Assembly: GCA_965365465.1 (NCBI GenBank)
Contig: CBDUBU010000094.1
Span: 1 to 13,657, forward strand
Origin: CBDUBU01 sp965365465
Lineage (GTDB): Bacteria > Bacteroidota > Rhodothermia > Rhodothermales > DASSAV01
Reading direction: 5' to 3'
Length of the DNA stretch: 13,657 nucleotides
Shown here: positions 7,539-13,657 of the stretch, piece by piece
How the letters are laid out: every line of letters starts with the position of its first letter
Position numbering within the stretch: position 1 is the first letter of the stretch
Notes under the pieces: generated by a model
Databases searched by the model: none
The model's input: the letters and a program-made list of their open reading frames with translations, nothing else
Told to the model about the DNA's origin: nothing
Translations under genes and position numbers: made by a program

Positions 7539-8191
7539 CTTTCGGGAACGACGAAGACGCTGCCGGCCACCTCATGGCCGACGATGCGCTGGTTTTTTCC
7601 GATCCGCAGGGTAACCGGGCCGTGGAAAGGGTCTTTCCGGAGCACTTCCACCGTAACGCGCGGCATCAGGCCGATCTCCTCCAGATAGTGCAGCAGGGCG
7701 GGGTCCGTGTCCGAGACACGGAGGACGACGACCCTGGAGCCAGGCGCTACGTCGGAAAGCGGGTCGGAGGAAGGTTCGTCCATCTCGCCTGAGCGGGTGG
7801 GGATAGGGTCGCCGTGCGGGTCATGGGTGGGGTATCCCAGCAGTTCGTCGATTTTTGTCTCGAATTCCTCCGAGATATGGTGCTCCAGGTGCTCGGCCTC
7901 TTCGTGTAGCTTGTCCCACGGGTACCCCATGATCTCCTTCAGATACAGTTCGAGGAGTCGGTGGTGGCGGATGATTTCCAGGGCGATTTTTTCGCCGGCC
8001 TCCGTCAGGACAGTGCCTTTGTAAGATCGGTGTTCAAGCAGGCCCATCTGAGCCAGGCGCTTCACCATGTTCGTCACCGAGGCCGACGATACATTCATGG
8101 CGCGTGCTATGTCAGTCGTCGAGACGGCTCCATCGTCACGCTTCAGCTTGTAAATCGTTTTAAGGTAGTCTTCTACGGCCTGGCTAAGCAT
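7535..8191 (-). CDS. DtxR/MntR-family metal-dependent transcriptional repressor
   Basis: This 218-residue cytoplasmic regulator binds divalent metal, dimerises and represses metal-uptake genes. It has an N-terminal winged helix-turn-helix (about 4-65; recognition region STTDIARAMNVSSASVTNMVKRL), a metal-binding dimerisation domain (about 66-125, RHHRLLE at 75-81 and EEAEHLEHH at 97-105, ending GDPIPT) and a C-terminal FeoA/SH3-like domain (about 145-218). Aligning by eye, D8, H77, E100, E103 and H104 fall on the Bacillus MntR ligands D8, H77, E99, E102 and H103, rather than Met10/Cys102 of iron-type DtxR. Position 11, Glu in MntR, is Lys. This favours manganese sensing, but MntR-like specificity with a long DtxR-like C-terminus is not proven. 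Its targets are not visible nearby. The stop TAG shares CTAG (7535-7538) with the barrel stop. Confidence 0.9.
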   Translation of the reverse strand: MLSQAVEDYLKTIYKLKRDDGAVSTTDIARAMNVSSASVTNMVKRLAQMGLLEHRSYKGTVLTEAGEKIALEIIRHHRLLELYLKEIMGYPWDKLHEEAEHLEHHISEEFETKIDELLGYPTHDPHGDPIPTRSGEMDEPSSDPLSDVAPGSRVVVLRVSDTDPALLHYLEEIGLMPRVTVEVLRKDPFHGPVTLRIGKNQRIVGHEVAGSVFVVPES

Positions 8192-8501
8192 GATGAATTC
8201 TCATATGGGGAGGCGCCAGTTCTGTTGCCGTAGTCGCCGGCGGCGGGAGCCCGGCGCTCGCCTGATTTACACAACATAGCGCCTGCGATACCCTCGTTTG
8301 CGTAATTTTGATCCGCCGGACAAAGAATCTGGAGCAGGATAGCAAGTAGAAGCTGAAAGCGCTACTGCCTTTTTTCAGCAGGGCAGAGACCGGGCCGAAA
8401 GGTCAGGCTGCGTTGACAACGTCAGGCAGGATTTTTATCTTACCTAGTCTGTAGGTACAGGTGTGGTTTGCAGCCCGTGAGGCTGTGCGCTGCCTCCTGA
8501 T
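8192..8501. other. 310-bp divergent region between the repressor gene and tRNA-Gln
   Basis: No protein-coding gene is supported. The half near 8413-8460 holds the tRNA promoter described separately. Around 8225-8260 lies a very GC-rich imperfect inverted repeat (GCCGG/CCGGC type) just upstream of the repressor start. GCTGAAA and TTTCAGC (about 8352-8378) form a 7-bp inverted repeat with a 14-nt loop. I see no recognisable metal-repressor operator. The short plus and minus frames here look non-coding. Confidence 0.5.
8413..8441 (+). promoter_or_regulatory. Strong sigma70-like promoter of tRNA-Gln
   Basis: A perfect TTGACA (8413-8418) is separated by 17 bp from TATCTT (8436-8441, 4 of 6 consensus bases). 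Transcription would start near 8448-8450, giving a 5' leader of about 52 nt before the tRNA. A perfect inverted repeat CTGTA-GG-TACAG (8449-8460) sits at the predicted start. Confidence 0.65.
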
Positions 8502-8572
8502 TGCCCGGTCGTCTAATGGCAGGACAGCGGCCTTTGGAGCCGTATGTGGAGGTTCGAATCCTCCCCGGGCAG
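8502..8572 (+). tRNA. tRNA-Gln (anticodon UUG)
   Basis: The 71-nt sequence folds as a cloverleaf. The 7-bp acceptor stem TGCCCGG/CCGGGCA carries discriminator G8572. The short D arm lies at 8511-8525. The anticodon stem GCGGC/GCCGT encloses loop CTTTGGA with anticodon TTG at 8534-8536 and G37. The T stem GGAGG/CCTCC encloses TTCGAAT. CCA is not encoded, so it must be added after transcription. T-U33, the TTCGAAT loop and the Gln anticodon are all canonical. Confidence 0.95.
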
Positions 8573-8581
8573 CGCAAGCGA

Positions 8582-8610
8582 GCCGGGCGCATCCGGACTT
8601 TTTGTTTTTT
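8582..8610 (+). terminator. Weak terminator-like hairpin after tRNA-Gln
   Basis: CCGG (8583-8586) and CCGG (8593-8596) form a short 4-bp stem around a 6-nt loop, followed within two bases by two T-runs (5 T, G, 6 T; 8599-8610). The stem is short for an intrinsic terminator, but the U-tract is good and the position, 10 nt past the tRNA, is apt. Confidence 0.4.
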
Positions 8611-8668
8611 GCAGGCGCAGGATTGCTTTGTTGCGGGTAAAAGCCGGGCAGCGATGCGTCTTTCCAGC

Positions 8669-8694
8669 CCTGCACCGGGAGGTGCGGGTTTTTT
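8669..8694 (+). terminator. Intrinsic terminator between tRNA-Gln and prs
   Basis: CCTGCACC (8669-8676) pairs with GGTGCGGG (8681-8688) over 8 bp with one G-U, closing a GGGA tetraloop, then six T at 8689-8694. It lies 97 nt past the tRNA and 62 nt before prs. It could end the tRNA transcript, or act in an attenuated prs leader if prs is read from the tRNA promoter. Confidence 0.75.
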
Positions 8695-8715
8695 GTTGGA
8701 GTTCATTTGAGACAC

Positions 8716-8730
8716 TGAAGCGTTGCTTCA
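8716..8730 (+). promoter_or_regulatory. Hairpin in the prs upstream region
   Basis: A perfect 6-bp inverted repeat TGAAGC-GTT-GCTTCA lies 26 bp upstream of the prs start and just downstream of the terminator. It may be a leader hairpin or operator, and there is no U-tract that would make it a terminator. I cannot define the prs promoter between 8695 and 8757. Confidence 0.3.
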
Positions 8731-8756
8731 ATTTTGATATCGCCGACGGGGCGAAC

Positions 8757-9701
8757 ATGCGATCTCATAAAGATAACCCCATTGCGATTTTCTCGGGTCG
8801 ATCTAATCCGGAAATGGCTCAGCATATCGCGGAGGCATTCGGGCAGGGTCTCGGGCGCGTTGAGATAAAGAATTTTTCGGACGGCGAAATCTACATTGCC
8901 TTTAAGGAGTCGATTCGCGGATCCGAGGTGTATATCATCCAGAGCACCTATCCGGGCGGCGACAACTGGATCGAGCTGTTGCTGCTGATCGATGCCGCGA
9001 AGCGGGCCTCGGCGGCGCGGGTGACGGCTGTGATGCCGTATTTCGGTTATGCCCGTCAGGAGCGCAAGGACCAGCCGCGCGTTTCCATTGCTGCAAAGCT
9101 GATGGCAAACATGCTCACGACGGCAGGCGTCGATCGCATTCTGACGATGGACCTGCACGCGCCGCAGATTCAGGGGTTTTTCGATGTGCCGGTGGATCAT
9201 CTTTATGCTTCCACAGCCTTTGCGGATTACATCAGCCGGCTTGGTTTGCTGAATCCGGTTGTCGTGGCTCCGGATGTAGGGGCGATTAAAATGGCGCGTG
9301 CTTACGCGAAGCGCCTCGGCGCAGAGCTTGCCGTCATCGACAAGCGCCGTCCGCGCCAGAACGAGGCCGAAGTGATGAACATCATCGGGGACGTGAAGGG
9401 CCGGGACGTGCTGATTATCGATGATCTGGTGGACACAGCCGGGACGCTGACGAGCGGAGCCAATGCGCTGCGGGAGGCCGGGGCCATGGAGATCATTGCC
9501 GCCTGTACACACGCGCTGCTTTCCGATCCCGCCTGCAAACGAATCGAAGATTCCGAGATCCGCCAGCTTCTGATTACGGATACGATTCCTTTGCGGCGCA
9601 ACTCCGAAAAAATCAAGGTGGTGAGTGTGGCAGGAATCTTCGCCGACGCGATCCGGCGTATTTATACGGACGAATCTGTTTCTACACTGTTTGTTGACTA
9701 G
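8757..9701 (+). CDS. prs: Ribose-phosphate pyrophosphokinase (PRPP synthetase)
   Basis: This cytoplasmic enzyme makes PRPP from ribose 5-phosphate and ATP for purine, pyrimidine, His, Trp and NAD synthesis. The 314 residues match class I enzymes. Visible signatures are IFSGRSNPEMA (11-21), NFSDGE (39-44), MPYFGYARQERKD (93-105) with the catalytic flexible loop, LTMDLHAPQIQGFF (129-142) with catalytic H134, APDVGA (171-176), DKRR (195-198), and the PRPP-binding loop VLIIDDLVDTAGT (218-230). The frame is open for another 71 codons upstream, but that stretch covers the tRNA and terminator, so ATG at 8757 is the start; it aligns with the family N-terminus. It precedes rplY by 76 bp, a common bacterial order. 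Confidence 0.97.
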   Translation: MRSHKDNPIAIFSGRSNPEMAQHIAEAFGQGLGRVEIKNFSDGEIYIAFKESIRGSEVYIIQSTYPGGDNWIELLLLIDAAKRASAARVTAVMPYFGYARQERKDQPRVSIAAKLMANMLTTAGVDRILTMDLHAPQIQGFFDVPVDHLYASTAFADYISRLGLLNPVVVAPDVGAIKMARAYAKRLGAELAVIDKRRPRQNEAEVMNIIGDVKGRDVLIIDDLVDTAGTLTSGANALREAGAMEIIAACTHALLSDPACKRIEDSEIRQLLITDTIPLRRNSEKIKVVSVAGIFADAIRRIYTDESVSTLFVD

Positions 9702-9777
9702 AATCATTTATCCACATTCCGGCAGGTTCATTGTCTCCTGGCGCGGAATTGCGGAGAGCTATAGCAGGTAAAGCAAC

Positions 9778-10407
9778 ATGGATACCATAACAATTGACGC
9801 GCAGGCGCGCGGTACGAGAAAGAAGGCGTTAAAAAGCGTTCGTCGCGCCCAGAACGTGCCCTGCGTCCTCTACGGACCCACTACGGAGCCGGTGGTTTTT
9901 CAGACGACGGAAGCAAGCCTGAAACCCCTCATCTTCACGCAGGAAACGCACCGCGTCCAGATCAAACTGGACGACCAGGCATGGGAGTGCATCGTGAAGG
10001 ACATTGCCTATCATCCCGTAACGGATCGCCCGATCCATGTGGATTTCCAGGTATTGACGGCGGGTGAGAAATTGACCCTGACGGTGCCTGTTCGCTATCA
10101 CGGCACGCCTGTGGGGCAGGTGAATGAAGGAGGGGATACGCAGATTCTGCTTCACGAGCTTACCGTCACGTGTCTTCCCCAAGACATACCGTCTCAGATC
10201 GACGTAGAAATCGGTGATCTCAGCATTGGAGATTCCATTCACGTCTCGGACCTGGACGTGCCGGACGTAAAGTTTGAAATCAATCCGGGAACCACGCTCG
10301 TTACGGTGCTGGCGCCGCGTGTCGTGGCAGAGGAGGTCGAAGAGGAAGAGGTTCCGGGTCTGCCTGGCGAAGAAGAAGAGGAGCAGGAGGAGGAAGGCGA
10401 AGAATGA
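9778..10407 (+). CDS. rplY: 50S ribosomal protein L25 (general stress protein Ctc type)
   Basis: This 5S rRNA-binding protein of the large subunit has two domains. The N-terminal L25 domain (about 3-92) contains RRAQNVPCVLYG and the YHPVTDRPIHVDFQ signature (78-91). The C-terminal TL5/Ctc beta domain (about 98-182) contains VPVRYHGTPVGQVNEGG and LPQDIPSQIDVEI. A 26-residue tail (184-209) is mostly Glu and probably disordered. This is the long Ctc form of 185-220 residues, not the short E. coli L25. ATG at 9778 has a moderate AGG site about 9 nt upstream. It lies between prs and pth, as in many genomes. Confidence 0.95.
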   Translation: MDTITIDAQARGTRKKALKSVRRAQNVPCVLYGPTTEPVVFQTTEASLKPLIFTQETHRVQIKLDDQAWECIVKDIAYHPVTDRPIHVDFQVLTAGEKLTLTVPVRYHGTPVGQVNEGGDTQILLHELTVTCLPQDIPSQIDVEIGDLSIGDSIHVSDLDVPDVKFEINPGTTLVTVLAPRVVAEEVEEEEVPGLPGEEEEEQEEEGEE

Positions 10408-10479
10408 GCTTTGCCAGGCGCCATCCATTACGGGTAAGCAGGACGGCTTGCAGAGCCGCTTGCCAGGTTCTCAGGTTCC

Positions 10480-11055
10480 ATGCCTGATGCAAAGCGCTTG
10501 ATATTCGGCCTCGGCAATCCCGGGGCCGAATACCATGGGACCCGCCATAATGTGGGCTTTGCCGTTGCCGACGTTCTTGCTGAACGCGCCGGTGTAACGC
10601 TTCAGCGCGACCGGAGCAACGCGATGCTGGGCATCGGTCGCAGCCGGGGCAGGTCCTTCGTCCTGGCAAAGCCTTTGACCTATATGAACCGGAGCGGCGC
10701 GCCGTTTCATAATATTGCGCGCCGGTTCGGGCTGCGGCTGGAGGATACCCTTGTCATCGTAGACGACATCAATCTACCTCTGGGCGCGGTTCGCGTACGG
10801 CAGGGAGGTAGTGCAGGAGGTCATAACGGTGTTCAGGACATCATCGATCAGGTGAAGTCCGATGCATTTCCCCGGATCAGGATCGGTATAGGCAACGATT
10901 TTTCGCGCGGCAGACAGGCAGACTATGTTCTGTCGCGGTTCAAAAGCGAAGAAGAACCCCTCATCCAGGAGGCGATTGCCCTGGCGGCCGAGGCGGCCAC
11001 GACTTTCATAGTAGAGGGGCTGGTGACGGCTATGAATCGCTACAATCGCAAATAA
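10480..11055 (+). CDS. pth: Peptidyl-tRNA hydrolase
   Basis: This cytoplasmic monomeric hydrolase cleaves the ester bond of peptidyl-tRNA released from stalled ribosomes. The 191 residues fit the bacterial Pth family. The first strand LIFGLGNPGAEYHGTRHNVGF carries N13 and the catalytic base H23. N70 is in KPLTYMNRSG, D96 in VIVDDINLPLG, and N116 in GSAGGHNGVQD. These match E. coli N10, H20, N68, D93 and N114. RIRIGIG (132-138) and the C-terminal lid helix follow. It starts 72 bp after rplY, so prs-rplY-pth may be one transcript. Confidence 0.97.
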   Translation: MPDAKRLIFGLGNPGAEYHGTRHNVGFAVADVLAERAGVTLQRDRSNAMLGIGRSRGRSFVLAKPLTYMNRSGAPFHNIARRFGLRLEDTLVIVDDINLPLGAVRVRQGGSAGGHNGVQDIIDQVKSDAFPRIRIGIGNDFSRGRQADYVLSRFKSEEEPLIQEAIALAAEAATTFIVEGLVTAMNRYNRK

Positions 11056-11111
11056 AAACGAAAAAAGCGTTAAGCCCTATCAAGCCAGCATATACCTCAA
11101 TATTTTCAATG

Positions 11112-11242
11112 CTCATTACCTAGCGGCCATGAGGAGAGATCTCGTGCAAGGGTCGCGCTATGAGCGCTCCTGAGAATCACAGATCCGTTAGGCTCACCCG
11201 TCGGCGGAAGTCGGCTTGCATAAGCTAATCGATCAAGGAGGT
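11112..11242 (+). ncRNA. Candidate structured 5' leader of the pyrophosphatase gene
   Basis: The 198-bp gap before the pyrophosphatase gene contains several possible helices in series: CTCAT/ATGAG (11112-11133), AGGAG (11132-11136) with CTCCT (11167-11171) around a hairpin GCGCT-ATG-AGCGC (11155-11167), and a longer arm 11182-11191 that pairs with 11225-11234 over 10 positions (one C-C mismatch, one G-U). The last helix abuts a full AAGGAGGT Shine-Dalgarno (11235-11242), which also overlaps the perfect palindrome AGGTTAACCT (11239-11248). This could be a cis-regulatory RNA. I match it to no known riboswitch, and by-eye folding is weak evidence. Confidence 0.3.
11235..11242 (+). promoter_or_regulatory. 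Full-consensus Shine-Dalgarno for the pyrophosphatase gene
   Basis: AAGGAGGT is a perfect anti-16S match 12 nt before the ATG at 11254. It stands out because most other genes here have weak or no visible Shine-Dalgarno sites. It fixes the start codon and implies high translation unless it is masked by the adjoining helix. Confidence 0.7.
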
Positions 11243-11253
11243 TAACCTGCTAC

Positions 11254-13350
11254 ATGGATACGTCAATACTTGTTTATTTTGTGCCTATCGTCGGGTTGCT
11301 GGCGTTAGGGTACGCATATACCCGCACCCAGTGGATCAGGAAGCAGGAGGTGGGGACGCCTCTCATGGCAGAGATCGCTAACGCCATTTCCGTGGGGGCC
11401 CGCGCGTTTCTGAGAAGTGAGTACCGCGTCCTGATCGTTTTTGTGATCGTGGTAGCAGCGCTTCTGGCCGTTGCGAACTTCAACAATGCAGAGTCCTCAT
11501 GGCTGGTGGCTGTTTCCTTCATTGTAGGCGCACTCTGCTCGGCCTCGGCAGGTTTCATTGGCATGACCGTGGCGACCCAGGCAAACGTCAGGACTACGAA
11601 TGCCGCGCGGACGGGTCTGGCTCCGGCGCTCAACGTTGCGTTCTCCGGCGGTCTGGTGATGGGTCTCAGCGTGGTGGGCCTCGGCGTGCTGGGCTTGAGC
11701 GTGTTGTTCATCTTCTACCAGAACGTGCTCGTCTGGGACATCTCGAAGGTCATCAACGTCATTTCAGGCTTTTCGCTGGGCGCCTCGTCGATTGCGCTTT
11801 TTGCGCGTGTCGGCGGCGGCATCTATACGAAGGCAGCCGACGTAGGCGCCGATCTGGCAGGCAAGGTCTATGAAGGCATCCCCGAAGACGATCCGCGCAA
11901 CCCGGCCACCATCGCAGACAACGTAGGCGACAACGTGGGCGACGTAGCCGGCATGGGCGCCGACCTTTTCGAAAGCTACGTCGGGTCGATTGTCGGGACC
12001 ATGGTGCTTGGCGCTGCCTTCATCGATTCCTTCGGCGTGCTCGGGGTAGACACGCTGGCGGCGGTGATGCTGCCGCTGATCATTGCCGGGGTAGGCATCC
12101 TCGTGTCGATAGCCGGATCGTTCTTTGTCAGAGTGAGCGAAGGTGGAAGTCCTCAGAAGGCGCTGAATACCGGCGAGTTTGGCGCGTCCATCATCATGGC
12201 CGTTCTTTCATACTTTATTATCGTCTGGTTGCTGCCGGAGCGCTGGACGAGCGTGAGCACGATCACGGCTTTCAGCGAGTACACGGCGCTGGGTGTTTTC
12301 TGGGCCGTATTGATCGGTCTGGCAGCAGGCGTTCTGATTGGTCTGATCACGGAATACTACACCTCGACGGAAAACCGCCCGGTGCTGGGCGTGGCAAAGC
12401 AGAGCCTTACCGGCGCAGCGACAAACATCATTGCCGGCCTGGGACTGGGGATGTACTCCACCGGCTTGCCGATCCTCGTGCTCGCGTTTGCCATTCTGGG
12501 AGCCTATCATTTCGCTGGTCTGTACGGCATTGCCATTGCGGCGCTGGGAATGCTGTCTGTGACAGGCATTCAGCTTGCGGTCGATGCCTATGGCCCGATT
12601 TCAGACAATGCCGGTGGGATTGCAGAAATGAGCCAACTGCCTCCTGAAGTGCGCGAGCGTACGGACAAGCTGGACGCGGTGGGCAATACCACGGCGGCTA
12701 TCGGAAAAGGTTTTGCAATCGGGTCGGCGGCGCTGACGGCGCTGGCGCTTTTCGCTGCCTTCATGCAGCAGGCTGATATTCCATCCATCGATGTTTCCAA
12801 CCCGACGATTCTTGCGGGTCTCCTGATCGGCGCCATGCTGCCCTACGTGTTCAGCGCCATGGCAATGGGCGCCGTGGGACGCGCCGCAGGCGATATGATC
12901 GTCGAAGTAGGAAGGCAGTTCCGCGAGATCAAAGGTCTGCGTGAAGGTACAGCCAAGGCAGACTATGCCCGTTGTGTCGAAATTTCGACCAAAGCTGCTA
13001 TCCGTGAAATGGTGGTGCCCGGCGTGCTGGCCGTTCTGGTTCCGGTCGTCATCGGCTTTATCGACAAGAACATGCTGGGAGGGCTGCTGGTCGGGGTAAC
13101 CGCATCAGGGGTGCTCATGGCTATTTTCCAGTCGAATGCAGGCGGAGCCTTTGACAATGCCAAGAAGCTGATTGAAGGCAAGCTTACCATTGACGGAGTA
13201 ACCTATGGAAAAGGCAGCGATGCGCACAAGGCTGCCGTCGTCGGGGACACCGTTGGCGACCCGCTGAAAGACACGAGCGGTCCAAGCCTGAATATCCTCA
13301 TCAAGTTGATTGCAGTGGTCGCGCTCGTAATTGCGCCCCTGATCGTGTGA
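11254..13350 (+). CDS. hppA: K+-dependent membrane pyrophosphatase, probably Na+-translocating
   Basis: This 698-residue polytopic integral inner-membrane enzyme couples PPi hydrolysis to cation pumping. Active-site motifs are KAADVGADLAGK (193-204; K193, D196, D200, K204), EDDPRNPATIADNVGDNVGDVAG (211-233), VDAYGPISDNAGG (443-455) and GDTVGDPLKDTSG (664-676). GNTTAAIGKG (477-486) has Ala at 481, where K+-independent enzymes have Lys, so it should require K+. The helix-6 Glu is in LFESYVG (E240), the position usual in Na+-pumping forms rather than the later position of the plant H+ enzyme; a Na+/H+ dual pump is not excluded. Oddly, the usual Glu of the DX7KXE motif is Tyr206. The start is set by a full Shine-Dalgarno. 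A terminator follows after 33 bp. Confidence 0.96.
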   Translation: MDTSILVYFVPIVGLLALGYAYTRTQWIRKQEVGTPLMAEIANAISVGARAFLRSEYRVLIVFVIVVAALLAVANFNNAESSWLVAVSFIVGALCSASAGFIGMTVATQANVRTTNAARTGLAPALNVAFSGGLVMGLSVVGLGVLGLSVLFIFYQNVLVWDISKVINVISGFSLGASSIALFARVGGGIYTKAADVGADLAGKVYEGIPEDDPRNPATIADNVGDNVGDVAGMGADLFESYVGSIVGTMVLGAAFIDSFGVLGVDTLAAVMLPLIIAGVGILVSIAGSFFVRVSEGGSPQKALNTGEFGASIIMAVLSYFIIVWLLPERWTSVSTITAFSEYTALGVFWAVLIGLAAGVLIGLITEYYTSTENRPVLGVAKQSLTGAATNIIAGLGLGMYSTGLPILVLAFAILGAYHFAGLYGIAIAALGMLSVTGIQLAVDAYGPISDNAGGIAEMSQLPPEVRERTDKLDAVGNTTAAIGKGFAIGSAALTALALFAAFMQQADIPSIDVSNPTILAGLLIGAMLPYVFSAMAMGAVGRAAGDMIVEVGRQFREIKGLREGTAKADYARCVEISTKAAIREMVVPGVLAVLVPVVIGFIDKNMLGGLLVGVTASGVLMAIFQSNAGGAFDNAKKLIEGKLTIDGVTYGKGSDAHKAAVVGDTVGDPLKDTSGPSLNILIKLIAVVALVIAPLIV

Positions 13351-13383
13351 GCGAAAAGACGCTTTCGGCTTCTTGCGGCAACG

Positions 13384-13421
13384 GCCCGGCGCTCTGAAAG
13401 GCGTCGGGCTTTGCTGTTTTT
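13384..13421 (+). terminator. Intrinsic terminator of the pyrophosphatase gene
   Basis: GCCCGGCGC (13384-13392) pairs with GCGTCGGGC (13401-13409) over 9 bp with one G-U and an 8-nt loop, followed by TTTGC and a T-run to 13421. The stem is strong and GC-rich and lies 33 bp after the stop. Confidence 0.85.
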
Positions 13422-13494
13422 GGGAAATTGAGGTTTCCGGGTCAAAAAAACGATATGTTGTAATCAAGGCTCCAGGCGAATTACAGACTTAGTA

Positions 13495-13514
13495 CAGTCC
13501 GCAAGGCAGGACTG
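13495..13514. repeat. Inverted repeat CAGTCC/GGACTG upstream of the E2 gene
   Basis: Perfect 6-bp arms flank an 8-nt loop, followed by a pyrimidine run. It lies 78 bp upstream of the E2 start and could be a leader hairpin or operator. Confidence 0.3.
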
Positions 13515-13526
13515 CTTTCTCTCTGA

Positions 13527-13553
13527 GAACGGTTCCGTATATTGAACCGGTTC
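13527..13553. promoter_or_regulatory. Paired palindromes GAACGGTTC and GAACCGGTTC upstream of the E2 gene
   Basis: GAACGGTTC (13527-13535) and the perfect palindrome GAACCGGTTC (13544-13553) lie 17 bp apart (start to start), with TATATT (13538-13543) between them that could serve as a -10 element. Together they could be a double operator overlapping the promoter, or a hairpin (CGGTTC/GAACCG, 8-nt loop). No clear -35 is visible. Confidence 0.35.
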
Positions 13554-13592
13554 TTTCAACCCGACATCAACGTTAACCGTGTACGTTGCATT

Positions 13593-13657
13593 ATGGCGAA
13601 GGTAGAAGTGGTCATGCCCAAGATGGGCGAGAGCATAACCGAAGGGACGGTGATCGC
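13593..13657 (+). CDS. Start of a 2-oxoacid dehydrogenase E2 acyltransferase (lipoyl domain, partial)
   Basis: The last 65 bases begin with ATG and encode 21 complete codons, including VMPKMGESITEGTVI. This is the first strand and turn of an N-terminal lipoyl (biotinyl-like) domain as found in the dihydrolipoamide acyltransferases of pyruvate, 2-oxoglutarate or branched-chain dehydrogenase complexes. The 'P-K-M-G-E-S-I-x-E-G' form is typical of E2. The lipoyl-lysine and catalytic domain lie outside the window, so the substrate class cannot be decided. Confidence 0.85.
   Translation, partial: MAKVEVVMPKMGESITEGTVI

Noticed and set aside
8544..8756. N-terminal extension of the prs frame (71 extra codons)
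   Set aside because: It runs through tRNA-Gln and a strong terminator. The family N-terminus aligns with ATG at 8757.
8703..9707. Minus-strand frame of 334 codons opposite prs
   Set aside because: It is a His/Arg-rich shadow of a strongly conserved gene, with no recognisable domain.
1..13657. CRISPR arrays, insertion sequences, prophage or defence genes
   Set aside because: No regularly spaced repeats, transposase, integrase or nuclease motifs were seen in any convincing frame.

Overview
The window is about 57% G+C and reads as ordinary bacterial chromosome from a Bacteroidota/Rhodothermota-type organism (Rhodothermus/Salinibacter-like or Balneola-like). This is an inference from several things together: a bacillithiol glycosyltransferase (BshA), a long LptF/LptG permease, a PorT-like outer-membrane barrel ending in Phe, a tRNA-Gln with G37 and no encoded CCA, weak Shine-Dalgarno sites at most genes, and an L25 protein with a long acidic tail. 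I see no insertion sequence, phage gene, CRISPR array or toxin-antitoxin pair, and no abrupt composition change.

Layout. (1) 130-2923, minus strand: a membrane-anchored metallophosphoesterase followed after 22 bp by an LptF/LptG-family permease, a likely two-gene operon. (2) 3168-3818, plus: a glyoxalase-II-like metallo-beta-lactamase-fold hydrolase, divergent from the metallophosphoesterase and convergent with (3) 3829-4128, minus: a 99-residue uncharacterised protein. (4) 4319-6589, minus: bshA and, 42 bp downstream, an uncharacterised protein that carries a full set of kinase-like motifs. (5) 6906-7538, plus: a secreted outer-membrane beta-barrel whose stop codon overlaps that of (6) 7535-8191, minus: a DtxR/MntR-type metal-dependent repressor. 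(7) 8413-8694: a strong sigma70-like promoter, tRNA-Gln(UUG) and terminators. (8) 8757-11055, plus: prs, rplY/ctc and pth, a housekeeping cluster seen in many bacteria (PRPP synthesis, ribosomal protein L25, peptidyl-tRNA hydrolase). (9) 11254-13350, plus: a 698-residue membrane pyrophosphatase, K+-dependent by signature and probably Na+-pumping, with a structured 5' leader and a strong terminator. (10) 13593-end: the first codons of a lipoyl-domain E2 acyltransferase.

How the genes relate: most are housekeeping functions: envelope building (LptFG, metallophosphoesterase, barrel), thiol and metal homeostasis (BshA, DtxR/MntR, glyoxalase-like hydrolase), translation (tRNA-Gln, L25, Pth), nucleotide precursor supply (Prs) and energy coupling (pyrophosphatase, E2). 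Prs supplies PRPP for nucleotide synthesis, and the pyrophosphatase uses the PPi released by biosynthesis, but nothing in the sequence shows that they are co-regulated. The most unexplained items are the kinase-like partner of bshA, the structured leader of the pyrophosphatase gene and an altered signature residue in that enzyme. I do not see a clear multi-gene novel defence or mobile system.
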